This document shows, in pieces, positions 34,557-44,600 of a stretch of 64,000 bases of DNA. The position numbers were made by a program, and so were the translations under genes. Source of the DNA: Bifidobacterium moraviense (GTDB taxonomy: Bacteria; Actinomycetota; Actinomycetes; Actinomycetales; Bifidobacteriaceae); NCBI RefSeq assembly GCF_012932365.1, contig NZ_JAAIIH010000002.1, positions 62,001-126,000 on the forward strand, given 5' to 3'. Positions within the stretch are counted from its first letter, which is position 1. Every line of letters begins with the position of its first letter. Under the pieces are notes generated by a model. It ran no database searches and was not told the origin of the DNA. It saw nothing but the letters and a program-made list of their open reading frames with translations.

Positions 34557-36620
34557 CTACTCCAGCTCTACAGCTCCGGTGTAGAGCTGGTAATACTCGC
34601 CGCGCTGCGCGATGAGCTCGTCGTGCGAGCCGCGCTCGATGATGCGGCCGTGGTCGAGCACCATGATCACGTCGGAGTTGCGCACGGTGGACAGGCGGTG
34701 CGCGATGACGAACACCGTGCGTCCCTTCATCAGCGCATCCATGCCGGCCTGCACGACCTCCTCGGTGCGCGTGTCGATCGACGACGTCGCCTCGTCGAGG
34801 ATCAGCGCGGGCGGATCGGCCACGGCGGCGCGCGCGATCGAGATGAGCTGGCGCTGGCCCTGCGACAGGCCGGAGCCGTCGCCCTCGAGCACCGTGTCAT
34901 AGCCGTCCGGCAGCATGCGGATGAAGCCGTCCGCGTTCACCAGCTTCGCGGCGCGGATGCACTCCTCGTCGGTCGCGTCGAGCTTGCCGTAGCGGATGTT
35001 GTCCATCACCGTGCCGGTGAACAGGTTCACGTCCTGCAGTACCACGCCGAGCGATCGACGCAGGTCCGGCTTGCGGATGCCCGCCACGGAAATGCCGTCG
35101 TAGAGGATCTGGCCCTGCTGGATGTCGTAGAAGCGGTTGATGAGGTTCGTCACCGTGGTCTTGCCGGCGCCGGTCGCGCCCACGAGGGCGATCTTCTGGC
35201 CGGGCTTGGCGAACCACGTGATGTCGTGCAGCACCGGCTTGGCCGGATCGTAGCCGAACGTCACGTCGGTGAAGCGCACGTCGCCGCGCAGCAGCGTCAG
35301 ACGCCCGTCCGGCGAAGTGATCGCCTGCTCCTTGGCCTTGACGGCCACCTCGCGGGCCTGGCCTTCGAGCTTCTCCGCGGCCTTGAGCGAACGAGTGCCG
35401 TCGTCGCCGGCCTCGCGCTTCCACGCCCAGTGGCCGGTCACGCGATCCGTCTCGGTCATGGTGCGGCCGTCGGAAGCGAGCTCCACGTTCACCAGCGTGA
35501 CCGTGCCGCCGTCGGACTCCACCGGCTCGTCCATGAGTGCGAAGATGCGCGACGCGCCGGCGAGCGCCATCATCACCATGTTGAACTGCATGGAGACCTG
35601 GCCGATCGGGTTGATGTACGAGCGCGACAGCGTGAGCAGCGAGACCAGCGTGCCGAGCGTGAGCGGACCGAAGCCGGACAGGCCGAAGTTGCCCACGCCG
35701 GAAAGCGCCATCGCGCCGCCGACGATCGCCAGCAGGATGTAGAGCACGTAGCCCATGTTGCCCACGATCGGCATGGTGACGTTGCCCCACGTGTTCGCCT
35801 CGGCGGACGCCTGGAACAGCTCCTCGTTCTTCTCGTCGAACGTCTTCTGGGTGGCGTCCTCGTGGTTGAAGACCTTGATGACCTTCTGGCCGTTGACGGA
35901 CTCCTCCACGAACGCGTTCACGTCGCCCAGCCAGTGCTGCTGCTTGACGAAGTAGCGGCCGGCGCGGGAGACGACCTTGCGCATGATGACGAACAGCAGC
36001 ACGGTGAACAGCAGCACGAACAGCGTGATCGGCACCGAGAGCCACAGCATCGAGATGACCGCGGCGACCACGGAGATCATCGAGGAGAACATCTGCGGGA
36101 ACGACTGCGAGATGGCCTGGCGCAGGGTGTCGGTGTCGTTGGTGTAGCGGCTCATGATGTCGCCGTGCTCGTTGGTGTCGAAGTAGCGGATCGGCAGCCG
36201 CTGCTGATGGGCGAACATGTCGTCGCGGATCTTCTTGAGCACGCCCTGCTCCACGGTGACGATGATCCACTGCCACGCCCAGCTGGCGATGATGCCGGCC
36301 GCGTACAGGCAGCCCATGAGCGTCAGGGCCCGGATGAGCGGCGCCCAGTCGGGATTCGCGACGCCCACCATCGGCAGAATGTACGAGTCGATGAGCGACT
36401 GGAGGAACAGCGCGGAGCCGGCTTGCGCGGCGGCGCCGACGAGGATGCACGCCACGATGGCGATCACGCGCCACCGGTACTGCATGATGTATCCGAAGAT
36501 GCGCTTGGTGGTGCCGGGCGCGGCCTTGGCCATGCCGGGCTTGCGCTTGCCGAAGCTGGCGCCGGGTTTGCCGGACTGCTCGGGCTTGCCGTGCTGTTCG
36601 GGTTTGGTGGTGGTTGCCAT
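34557..36620 (-). CDS. ABC exporter half-transporter, catalytically complete subunit
   Basis: A 687-residue protein with a Lys/Gly-rich N-terminus, six membrane segments and an ATPase domain. Between them lies an extra stretch (about residues 390-440). Walker A is GATGAGKTT (about 485), the signature is LSQGQRQLISIARA, Walker B is LILDEATSSID with the catalytic Glu, and the switch is AHRLSTV with His. These are intact. Its partner is the upstream subunit; the two read like an LmrCD/BmrCD multidrug exporter. The start ATG 36620 overlaps the TAA of the upstream gene, so the subunits are made together. Confidence 0.9.
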   Translation of the reverse strand: MATTTKPEQHGKPEQSGKPGASFGKRKPGMAKAAPGTTKRIFGYIMQYRWRVIAIVACILVGAAAQAGSALFLQSLIDSYILPMVGVANPDWAPLIRALTLMGCLYAAGIIASWAWQWIIVTVEQGVLKKIRDDMFAHQQRLPIRYFDTNEHGDIMSRYTNDTDTLRQAISQSFPQMFSSMISVVAAVISMLWLSVPITLFVLLFTVLLFVIMRKVVSRAGRYFVKQQHWLGDVNAFVEESVNGQKVIKVFNHEDATQKTFDEKNEELFQASAEANTWGNVTMPIVGNMGYVLYILLAIVGGAMALSGVGNFGLSGFGPLTLGTLVSLLTLSRSYINPIGQVSMQFNMVMMALAGASRIFALMDEPVESDGGTVTLVNVELASDGRTMTETDRVTGHWAWKREAGDDGTRSLKAAEKLEGQAREVAVKAKEQAITSPDGRLTLLRGDVRFTDVTFGYDPAKPVLHDITWFAKPGQKIALVGATGAGKTTVTNLINRFYDIQQGQILYDGISVAGIRKPDLRRSLGVVLQDVNLFTGTVMDNIRYGKLDATDEECIRAAKLVNADGFIRMLPDGYDTVLEGDGSGLSQGQRQLISIARAAVADPPALILDEATSSIDTRTEEVVQAGMDALMKGRTVFVIAHRLSTVRNSDVIMVLDHGRIIERGSHDELIAQRGEYYQLYTGAVELE

Positions 36621-38614
36621 TATCGTGCACCTCCTTCGATGCTGGGGACCCCCTCAGTCGGCGTTGCCGACAGCTCCCCCTGCGAGGGGGAGCCAAGGGC
36701 GAGTTCAGGACGCGATGCTGCCGACAACTCCTCCTGCGAGGGGGAGCCGAGCGAACTGCTGACCAGAGCACGGGCCTCGGCCTGTGCCTCGGCTTCGATC
36801 GCCGCCGGCCTGCCCTGGTTCTTGGTCTGGGATTCGTAGATGGAGCGGTATTCGTCGCAGGTCTTCAGCAGCTCCTCGTGCGTGCCGCGCGCCATGATGC
36901 GGCCCTCGTCCATGACGAGGATCATGTCCGCGTCCTGCACGGAGGCGAGACGCTGGGCGATGATGATCTTCGTGGTGTCTGGGATCTCGTCGCGGAACGC
37001 CTGACGGATGAGCTGATCGGTCTTGGTGTCCACGGCGCTGGTGGAATCGTCGAGGATGAGGATCCTCGGCTTCTTCAGCAGCGCGCGGGCGATGCACAGA
37101 CGCTGGCGCTGGCCGCCGGACACGTTGGTGCCGCCCTGCTCGATCATCGTGTAGTACTTGTCGGGGAACTCCTGCACGAAGCCGTCGGCCTGCGCGAGAC
37201 GCGCGGCGTGGCGGATCTCCTCGTCCGTGGCGTCCGGGTTGCCCCAGCGCAGGTTCTCGGCGATGGTGCCGGAGAACAGCACGTTCTTCTGCAGCACCAT
37301 GGCCACCTGATCGCGCAGCGCCTCCAGATCGTAGTCGCGCACGTCGCGCCCGCCCACCTTGAGCGAGCCGGAGGACACGTCGTACAGGCGCGGGATCAGC
37401 TGGACGAGGCTCGACTTCGCGGAGCCGGTGCCGCCCACCACGCCCACGGTCATGCCGGAGCGGATGTCGAGATTGACGTCGTCGAGCACGGGCTTCTCGG
37501 AGCTGTCGGAATAGCGGAACGTCACGTCGCGGAACTCGATGGAGCCGTCCGCCACGTCGGAAACCGGATGCTCGGGGTTCGTCACGGTACTCTTCTCCTG
37601 CAGCACCTGGCAGACGCGCTCGGCGGACGCCTGCGAGATGATCACCATGACGAAGATCATCGAGAGCATCATCATGGCCATGAGGATCTGCATCGCATAC
37701 GTCACCAGGGCGGTCAGGTCGCCGGTGGTGAGTCCCACGGCCGGGTCGTTGCCCGAGGCGACGATCTGGTTGGCGCCCATCCACGAGATCATGAGCATCG
37801 AGCCGTAGATGCAGACCATCATGATCGGCATGTTGAGGCTCATGATGCGGTCGGCCTTCGAGAAGTCCCTGAAGATGCGCTGCGAGATGCGGCCGAACTT
37901 GTCGATCTCGAAGTCCTCGCGGTCGAACGACTTGACCACGCGCATGCCCTGCAGGTTCTCGTCCACCACGTTGTTGAGCTTGTCGTACGTGCGGAACACG
38001 CGCTTGAACACCGGGTGGACCAGCACGGCGAGTCCGCACAGGCCGATGCCGAGGATCGGGATGCAGGCGAGGAACACCAGCGAGATGGACGGGCTGATGC
38101 GGAACGAGAAGATCCACGCGACCACGACCATGATCGGGGCGCGCACGCCCATGCGGATCATCATCGAGTACGCCATCTGCAGGTTCGTCACGTCGGTGGT
38201 GAGGCGCGTGATGATCGAGCCGGTGGAGAACCGGTCGATGTTGGTGAAGCTGAACGCCTGCATCCGCTCGAACTGATCGTGGCGCAGGTTCTTGGCGAAG
38301 CCGGCGCCGGCGATGGCCGAATAGCGGCCGGCCATGAAGCCGCAGGCGAGCGACACCATGGCGCAGGCCAGCAGGATCAGACCGAACTTGACGATGGCGG
38401 GCATGGACCCGCCGGTGATGCCCTCGTCGATGAGCGAGGCCATGACGGTGGGGATGAGAATCTCCAGAATGGCTTCGACGGCGACGAACGCCGGGGCGAG
38501 CCAGCTGGCCTTTTTGTATTCGCGCAGGGATGCGCCCAGCGTGCGGATGATGTGCTTCGGACGCGCCGGCTCTTCGGCGGACGCGCGGTCCCTGGCGGTT
38601 GCGGTGTCTGTCAC
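36620..38614 (-). CDS. ABC exporter half-transporter, degenerate-site subunit
   Basis: A 664-residue protein with six membrane segments and an ATPase domain. Walker A is GGTGSAKSSL (about residue 395) and the signature is VSGGQRQRLCIARA. Walker B reads LILDDSTSAVD, with Asp where the catalytic Glu should be, and the switch motif reads IIAQRLASV, with Gln instead of His. One ATP site of the heterodimer is therefore expected to be weak, as known for LmrC/BmrC-type subunits. The start is GTG 38614, which overlaps the marR stop (GTGA). It is the middle gene of a three-gene operon. Confidence 0.9.
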   Translation of the reverse strand: MTDTATARDRASAEEPARPKHIIRTLGASLREYKKASWLAPAFVAVEAILEILIPTVMASLIDEGITGGSMPAIVKFGLILLACAMVSLACGFMAGRYSAIAGAGFAKNLRHDQFERMQAFSFTNIDRFSTGSIITRLTTDVTNLQMAYSMMIRMGVRAPIMVVVAWIFSFRISPSISLVFLACIPILGIGLCGLAVLVHPVFKRVFRTYDKLNNVVDENLQGMRVVKSFDREDFEIDKFGRISQRIFRDFSKADRIMSLNMPIMMVCIYGSMLMISWMGANQIVASGNDPAVGLTTGDLTALVTYAMQILMAMMMLSMIFVMVIISQASAERVCQVLQEKSTVTNPEHPVSDVADGSIEFRDVTFRYSDSSEKPVLDDVNLDIRSGMTVGVVGGTGSAKSSLVQLIPRLYDVSSGSLKVGGRDVRDYDLEALRDQVAMVLQKNVLFSGTIAENLRWGNPDATDEEIRHAARLAQADGFVQEFPDKYYTMIEQGGTNVSGGQRQRLCIARALLKKPRILILDDSTSAVDTKTDQLIRQAFRDEIPDTTKIIIAQRLASVQDADMILVMDEGRIMARGTHEELLKTCDEYRSIYESQTKNQGRPAAIEAEAQAEARALVSSSLGSPSQEELSAASRPELALGSPSQGELSATPTEGVPSIEGGAR

Positions 38615-39138
38615 TTGCCTTCCTCCTTCATGATGTCCTTCGTTCCGGGTTTCGTTTCGCGCTTCGGCTCGCGATTCGCGTCATGATTCGCCTCGTAGTC
38701 GCGCTGCGCGGCGTCGATGTTCGCGCGCATGCGGTGGAGGTAATCATGGAACGCGGCCTTCTCCGCCTCCGTGAAGCCGCGCAGCAGCAGCGTTTCCGTG
38801 CGGTCGCCGTTGGCTCTGAGGTCGTTCACGATCGCGTCGGCCTTGCCGGTGAGCACGATGCGCTTGAGACGGGCGTCGTGCGGCACCGGTTCGCGCACGA
38901 TGAGTCCCTTCTTCTCCATGAGGGCGAGCACGCGCGACGCGGTGGAGCGCGTGACGCAGAACTTCTCCTCGATGGTGTGCTGGTAGATCTCCCTGTCGCG
39001 GTTGCGCGCCAGGAAGATGATGATGTGGGCGTTGCCCCCGGTGGCCTCTCTGGCGGATTCGGGCATCGTCTCGCCGAGGTACCGGTTGACGGTCTTGCAC
39101 AGCGCTTTCATCTCCATGCTGAGGACGTGTTGGTCCAC
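38611..39138 (-). CDS. MarR-family transcriptional regulator
   Basis: A 175-residue winged-helix regulator: IYQHTIEEKFCVTRSTASRV is helix-turn-helix, ALMEKKGLIVREPVPHDARL is the wing, and the end is a charged tail (KRETKPGTKDIMKEEGK). It opens an operon with two ABC exporter subunits, the usual layout in which a drug or similar ligand releases the repressor. Two near-identical palindromes upstream (39164-39177 and 39221-39234) are candidate operators. The start is uncertain: GTG 39138 was taken because AGGCGA precedes it; ATG 39117 is a possible alternative. Confidence 0.88.
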   Translation of the reverse strand: MDQHVLSMEMKALCKTVNRYLGETMPESAREATGGNAHIIIFLARNRDREIYQHTIEEKFCVTRSTASRVLALMEKKGLIVREPVPHDARLKRIVLTGKADAIVNDLRANGDRTETLLLRGFTEAEKAAFHDYLHRMRANIDAAQRDYEANHDANREPKRETKPGTKDIMKEEGK

Positions 39139-39163
39139 ATCGCATCGCCTCCGTCATGACTTG

Positions 39164-39177
39164 GTTGTATATGCAAC
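39164..39177. promoter_or_regulatory. MarR operator candidate 1
   Basis: GTTGTATATGCAAC, an inverted repeat with six of seven base pairs, 26 bases before the marR start codon. Confidence 0.55.
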
Positions 39178-39220
39178 TTCTTTCTGCATCAGTGCAGTGT
39201 AATACGTCCCACATACAACA

Positions 39221-39234
39221 GTTGCACATGCAAC
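39221..39234. promoter_or_regulatory. MarR operator candidate 2
   Basis: GTTGCACATGCAAC, matching candidate 1 at 12 of 14 positions, 57 bases from it. Both contain GTTG-N6-CAAC and A/T-rich or purine-rich centres. Confidence 0.5.
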
Positions 39235-39263
39235 AATCGGCGTGTCGGAGGTGCCGCGCCGCC

Positions 39264-39668
39264 AAGGATCCTTCGACTCCGGCTCCGCCTCCGCTCAGGA
39301 TGACGAAGAGACCCCTGTCATCCCAAGCGAAACGCGCCATCCCCCGTCATCCCGAGCGAAGCGCGGCCTTCTCCCGTCATCCTGAGCGAAGGCCGCAAGG
39401 CCGAAGTCGAAGGATCTCTGAACACCCACACGGCGCACCAAAGATCCTTCGACTCCGCTGCGCTCCGCTCAGGATGACAGAAGAAAAAGGCCCCATCCCC
39501 AGCCATCGGGGGTGCGGACGAAGACCGTCCTTTCCGGTCATCCTGAGCGAAGCGCGGCCTTCTCCGGTCATCCTGAGCGAAGGCCGAAGGGCGGAGTCGA
39601 AGGATCCGTGACACGACACGCACCCCAAGGATCCTTCGACTCCGGCTCCGCCTCCGCTCAGGATGACC
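39264..39668. repeat. GTCATCCTGAGCG repeats, two paired palindromes and halves
   Basis: In the 721-base gap between marR and the glutamate-cysteine ligase gene there is one right arm at 39264-39304, one pair at 39377-39479 and another at 39567-39668. Single half copies (GTCATCCCAAGCG, GTCATCCCGAGCG) lie between. The pairs have loops TCTCTGAACACCC... and CCGTGACACGACACG.... Bases 39139-39240 hold the marR operators, and 39670-39859 hold only further weak half copies. No gene is seen. Confidence 0.85.
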
Positions 39669-39859
39669 GGGGGATGGACCGTTCCCTCACCCAGGACGAC
39701 CGGAGGAACGGACTGCTCCTCCGCCCAAGACGACCGGGGACGGACCGCGTCCTAACTCGGAACGGCGGAGGAAACCCCATATAGATGACAAATGGGCCCC
39801 GTCGCCATGACGGGGCCCGACACGATGTCCGGCGAGGCGAAACCGCCCGTCCGGATCCG

Positions 39860-41131
39860 CTACGCCTGGAACACGTCGGGATGCTTCGGATCGCCCGGCT
39901 CGTCGGCCAGCAGCCCCTCGAGCCCCAGGAACGCGCGCCAGAACTCCAGCGGCTGCCCGTACGGGGTGGCGTCGCGGCCGTGCGCCTGCAGGTTCCACTT
40001 AGCCTCGAGCACGTCCTCCTCGCGGATGCCGTCGAAGTAGCTCTCCAGCCGATTGCGGTTGGCCGGCACGTAGAACAAGGACGCGATGATCTCCGTCAGA
40101 CGCTCCGCGCGCACGATCGGCAGCGAATCCCAGTGGCGCAGCTCGATGAAGTTCTTGAGACGCACGTCGTTGAAGTGCGTGGAGATGATGTGGTTGATCT
40201 CGTATGCGTTGAGCTCGCGATCCGGGTACACGTCCGCCGCGTTCTCGTAGAACGCCGGGTGGTGCAGCTCCTTGCCGGACAGTCCCGCGGCCTCCGGGGT
40301 GTGGGTGAGGTCGGCGAACATCAGCGGCGTGGACAGCACGTCCACCGCGTAGTCCTCCCAGCCGAAGCGCGGGTCGAACAGGCCGGGGATCACGTTGGTG
40401 CGCTGGAAGTCCAGATAGTCCCACATGCGCTGGCGCAGCAGCGGCCACGGGTTCTCGCGACCCTCGAAGTACGGGGTGTTGCGGAAGAACCATGCGAGGA
40501 TCGGGCCGATCACCGTGCCCAGACGCATCTTCTCGATGGCGTCGCGCTCGTCCACGAAGTCGATGCTCACCTGCGTGGAAGCGGAGCAGCGCATCATGCA
40601 CGGGCCGAACTGGCCCACACGTCCCAGATAGGCGGTCATGGCGTCGTAGCGGTCCTTGGGATTGACCTTCACGTCCGCGTAGCTCGACTTGGGCTGGTAG
40701 CCGTAGTTGACCAGACGGAAGCCCAGATCGTCGAGCACCGGGTCCACGTCCCTGCGGAACGAACGGTACAGGGCGATGAGGTCCTCGGGCTTCCTGAGGA
40801 TGCCGAGCGAACACTCCACCTGACCGCCCGGCTCGAGGGAAACGGCGATGCCCTCGCGTCCGAGACCCACCAGATGCCCGTTCTCCCAGTACTCCTTCTC
40901 CTTGTCGTAGTACGGGGCGATGCGCTTGAGGAGCGTCTCGATGCCGTTCGGCTCGTAGTAGCTCACGGCGGTGTCGTCCGCGTTGTGCACCGGCAGGTGC
41001 TCGATCTCCACGCCGAATCCACCGGTGCCGGGCTGCGACTTGCCCTTCTCGAAGAACCTGAGCAGGCTGTCCACGTGCTTGGGGTTCGGTTTGGTCAGAA
41101 GATGGGCATAGCTGATCCTTGGTGCGTTCAT
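39860..41131 (-). CDS. Glutamate-cysteine ligase (GCS2-like)
   Basis: A 423-residue ligase that joins glutamate and cysteine to give gamma-glutamylcysteine. Motifs are FGVEIEHLPV (about residue 39), SLEPGGQVECS (about 98), the metal/substrate motif CMMRCSASTQVSIDF (about 165), and PGLFDPRFGWEDY. Such proteins start glutathione or ergothioneine-type synthesis, but no glutathione synthetase or egtB is seen nearby. The ATG 41131 has TATGCT six bases before it and no Shine-Dalgarno. The frame stays open far upstream but that part is repeat sequence. Confidence 0.88.
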   Translation of the reverse strand: MNAPRISYAHLLTKPNPKHVDSLLRFFEKGKSQPGTGGFGVEIEHLPVHNADDTAVSYYEPNGIETLLKRIAPYYDKEKEYWENGHLVGLGREGIAVSLEPGGQVECSLGILRKPEDLIALYRSFRRDVDPVLDDLGFRLVNYGYQPKSSYADVKVNPKDRYDAMTAYLGRVGQFGPCMMRCSASTQVSIDFVDERDAIEKMRLGTVIGPILAWFFRNTPYFEGRENPWPLLRQRMWDYLDFQRTNVIPGLFDPRFGWEDYAVDVLSTPLMFADLTHTPEAAGLSGKELHHPAFYENAADVYPDRELNAYEINHIISTHFNDVRLKNFIELRHWDSLPIVRAERLTEIIASLFYVPANRNRLESYFDGIREEDVLEAKWNLQAHGRDATPYGQPLEFWRAFLGLEGLLADEPGDPKHPDVFQA

Positions 41132-41137
41132 GCGCTC

Positions 41138-41143
41138 AGCATA
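41138..41143 (-). promoter_or_regulatory. -10 element for a probable leaderless ligase mRNA
   Basis: TATGCT on the minus strand, then six bases, then ATG 41131. Confidence 0.4.
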
Positions 41144-41235
41144 ACCGACCCTGACGGGCGATGAGGCGGCAATCCCATACGGAAAATCGATAACGGGTTC
41201 ACGCGCGGGGATCCCGAGCGGACGGTCCCCATCGG

Positions 41236-41660
41236 TCATCCTGAGCAGAGCACGTCCTCCCCCGGTCATCCTGAGCGAAGCACGTCCTCCCCCGGTCATC
41301 CTGAGCGAAGCGCAGCGGAGTCGAAGGATCTCCGACCAGCAGCATGTCAAGGATCCTTCGACTCCGCCCTTCGGGCTCCGCTCAGGATGACGGGAAGGGA
41401 ACCGGCGCCGCGCAGGATGACGAAGAGAAGGGATCGGTTGCACATGGGACGGCAAGAAGGAGCAGAAGTCCGGCGATCCCGAGAGAAGCGCCCTCCCCCG
41501 GTCATCCTGAGCGAAGCGCAGCGGAGTCGAAGGATCTTTGACATGCCTGCTGGTCAAGGATCCTTCGACTCCGCCCTTCGGGCTCCGCTCAGGATGACGA
41601 AAGGAAGGGAACGGGCTCCGCTCAGGATGACGGAGGGAACCGGCGCCGCACAGAATGACA
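41236..41660. repeat. GTCATCCTGAGCG repeats, two paired palindromes with inverted loops
   Basis: Paired palindromes lie at 41295-41391 and 41501-41598, with single arms at 41236, 41265 and near 41608-41630. The loop of the first pair contains CCGACCAGCAGCATGTCAA and that of the second TTGACATGCCTGCTGGTCAA: they are reverse complements apart from a few bases, so the pairs are oppositely oriented. The 545-base gap holds no gene. Confidence 0.85.
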
Positions 41661-41676
41661 GAGGGAACCGGCGCGC

Positions 41677-44600
41677 TCAGTCGGCCTTGGTGATGTTCTT
41701 CTTCGCAGCAGCGATCATGAGCTTGAGCCTGTTGAGCTGATTCGCCTCGGAAGCGCCCGGATCGTAGTCGATCGACACGATGTTGGCCTCGGGGTACACG
41801 CGGCGGATCTTGCCGAACATGCCGCGGCCGGTCACGTGGTTGGGCAGGCAGGCGAACGGCTGCGCGCACACGACGTTCGGCGCGCCGGTCTCGATGAGCT
41901 CCACGATCTCGCCGGTGAGCAGCCAGCCTTCGCCGGCCTGCACGCCGATCGACGTGACGGTGGCGGCCTTGTCGCGCAGCTTGTCGACCGGCCACGGCAC
42001 TTCGAACTTGCCGTGGCTCGCCTCGAACGCCTTGACCATGGGCCTGCGGTACAGGTCGGCGATGCGACGGATCAGATGGTTCATCTTCAGGTTGCCGCCG
42101 GTGCCGAGATGGTCCTCGTTCCAGTCGGCCGAGTAGATGCCGTTGAGCATGAAGTCGCAGATGCCGGGCAGCACGGCCTCGCATCCCTGCTCCTCGATGA
42201 GGTCGACGACGTGATTGTTGGCGTCGGGATGGTACTTGACGAGGATCTCGCCGACCACGCCCACGCGCGGCTTGCGCGGAATGTCGCGCAGCGGCAGCTT
42301 GTCGAACGCTTCGGTCATGCGGCGGATGAGCCTGCCGTACGGCAGATATCCGGGACGGTGGTAGAGCTTCTGATACGTGGCCGACCAGCCGTGATGCTCG
42401 ATCGTCTCGCGCGTGATCGTGTCCCACACGCGGTACAGGCGGTTCGCCGATCCGGGCTCCGCCTCGTACGGGCGCACGCGCAGCAGCAGCTGCGAAAGGA
42501 TGTCGCCGAGATAGAACACCTTGACCGCGCGGTGCGCCAGCGCCGGCGTCGCCTTAAAGCCGGGGTTGTCGTTGAAGCCCTGCACCGACAGCGCGATGAT
42601 CGGCACGTAGTCGTAGCCGGCGTCGGCGAGCGCCTTGCGCAGCAGCGCCAGATAGTTGGTGGCGCGGCACATGCCGCCGGTCTGCGTGATCACGAGCGCG
42701 CAGCGATGCGGATCGTACTTGCCGGTGAGGAACGCGTTGACGAGCTGGCCCACCACGATGATGGCCGGGAAGCAGGCGTCGTTGTTCACGTACTTGACGC
42801 CGGTTTCGATGTCTTCCTGCGTGGCGTGCGTGAGCAGTTCGAAGTTGTAGTGGCCGGACGTGAACACGCTCTTGAGCAGCGAGAAGTGCACGGGGCTCAT
42901 CTGCGGGGCGAGCACGGTGTACGTGTGCGCCATTGCCTTGGTGAACGGGTGCAGCGTCTTGTACTTGCTCAGCGACGGCTTGATGTCCGCCGAGGATGCG
43001 GGCTTGCGCTTCGCTTCGGCGTCGTCGGACTGCGCGGCGTCGTCGAACGCGGACGCGGGGCAGCCGTGCGACATGACGTCCTCCCGCTTGCCGACCGCGA
43101 TGCCGGAGCTGGCGGTGGCGTCGTGGCGCGCCACGAATCCGGCGAGCTCGGCGATCGTGGCCTTGGCCTCGTCGAGGCTCACGTGCTCGGACGTCATGCC
43201 CTTGGCGACGATGTCTGCGGTGATCGCGTCGAGGTTCGCGCCGGCGCCGGTCTGCGCGGCATCGACCGGAGCGAACTGCCCGGCGAGCGGATGGCGCGGT
43301 TTGGCGGACGTGTCGATGATGGCCTGGTCGAACGGCTCGCGGGAGGTCCTCACCCAACCGGTGGTCTTGCCGGCTTCGCGGCCCGAGCCGTCGGGCGCGG
43401 AACCGTCGCGCTTGGTGGGCATGGCGGTGACGCCGGCCCCGAGCGCGAGATCGTTCCTGCGGTCGCGCTCCTCCATGGCGGCCTTGAGCGAGCGCAGACG
43501 GATCTTCGCGGCGCCGAGGTTCGAGACCTCGTCGATCTTGAGCTGCGTGTACACGTCGCCCTTGTCCGCCAGAATCTCCTGCACCTGATCGGTGGTGATG
43601 GCGTCCACGCCGCAGCCGAAGCTCACGAGCTGTACGAGCTGCAGGTTCGGGTATTCGCTCACGAAGCGCGCCGCCTCGTACAGGCGCGAATGGTAGGCCC
43701 ACTGGTTGAAGACGCGCAGCGGCATCTTGTGGTCGGCGTCGAACGCGGGCACGGTCTTGCGGAACCCGTCGGCCTCGCGGTTGGCCTCGAGCGCGCGCTG
43801 CGCCTTGTCGTCGTTCAGGTATTCGGTGATGCGCGGCATGTGGTGCGGGTCGAGCTCGCACACCGAGTCCTCGGAGAGCACCGCCATGCCGAGCGCGCAG
43901 ATCGTCTCCGGGATGCCGTGGTTGACCTCCGGGTCGATGTGGTACGGGCGGCCGGCGAGCACGACGCCGCGCACGCGGTGCTCCTGCATGTAGGCGAGCG
44001 CGCGCAGGCCCTCCTGCTTGACGTCGTTCTTGAACACGGCGTCCTCGCGGTAGGCGGCGGTCACGGCCAGCTCGGCCTCCTCGCGCGTCACGCCGTCGTC
44101 GGCGAACACCTCGACGATGCGGTCGACCATCTTGTCCTTGTTGGCAAGGTTGAAGTACGGGCGCATGAACCGCACGCCCTCCGCGGCCAGTTCGGGCATG
44201 TTCGCCTCGATGACCACCGGATAGTTGGCCACGATCGGGCAGTTGTAGCGGTTCTGCGTGTCCGGCACGAGCTGCTGCTCGTAGGAGACGCACGGGTAGA
44301 AGATGCGCTTGACGCCCTTGGCGACGAGGTCGCGGATGTGCCCGTGCACCAGCTTGGCCGGGTAGCAGATGTTCTCGGAAGCGATGGAGTCCATGCCCTC
44401 CTCGAACAGCTTGTGGTCGGACCGGCCGGAGATGATGACGCGGAAGCCGAGGTTGGTCAGCAGCGTGAACCAGAACGGGTAGTCCTCGTACATGTTGAGC
44501 ACGCGCGGGATGCCGATGTCGCCGCGCGTCGCCTTGGCGGGCGTGAGCCTGCGGTACGCGAACGCGCGCTTGTACTTGAAGTCGTACAGGTTCGGGCGGT

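Noticed and set aside
39318..39623. Small open frames in the GTCATCCTGAGCG repeats
   Set aside because: They translate the palindromic repeat (RSRRIS/LRMTG-type words) and recur in every repeat block on both strands.
39860..42427. A longer start for the glutamate-cysteine ligase
   Set aside because: The upstream part of the frame covers repeat DNA and the end of the activase gene; ATG 41131 is where similarity to the family begins.
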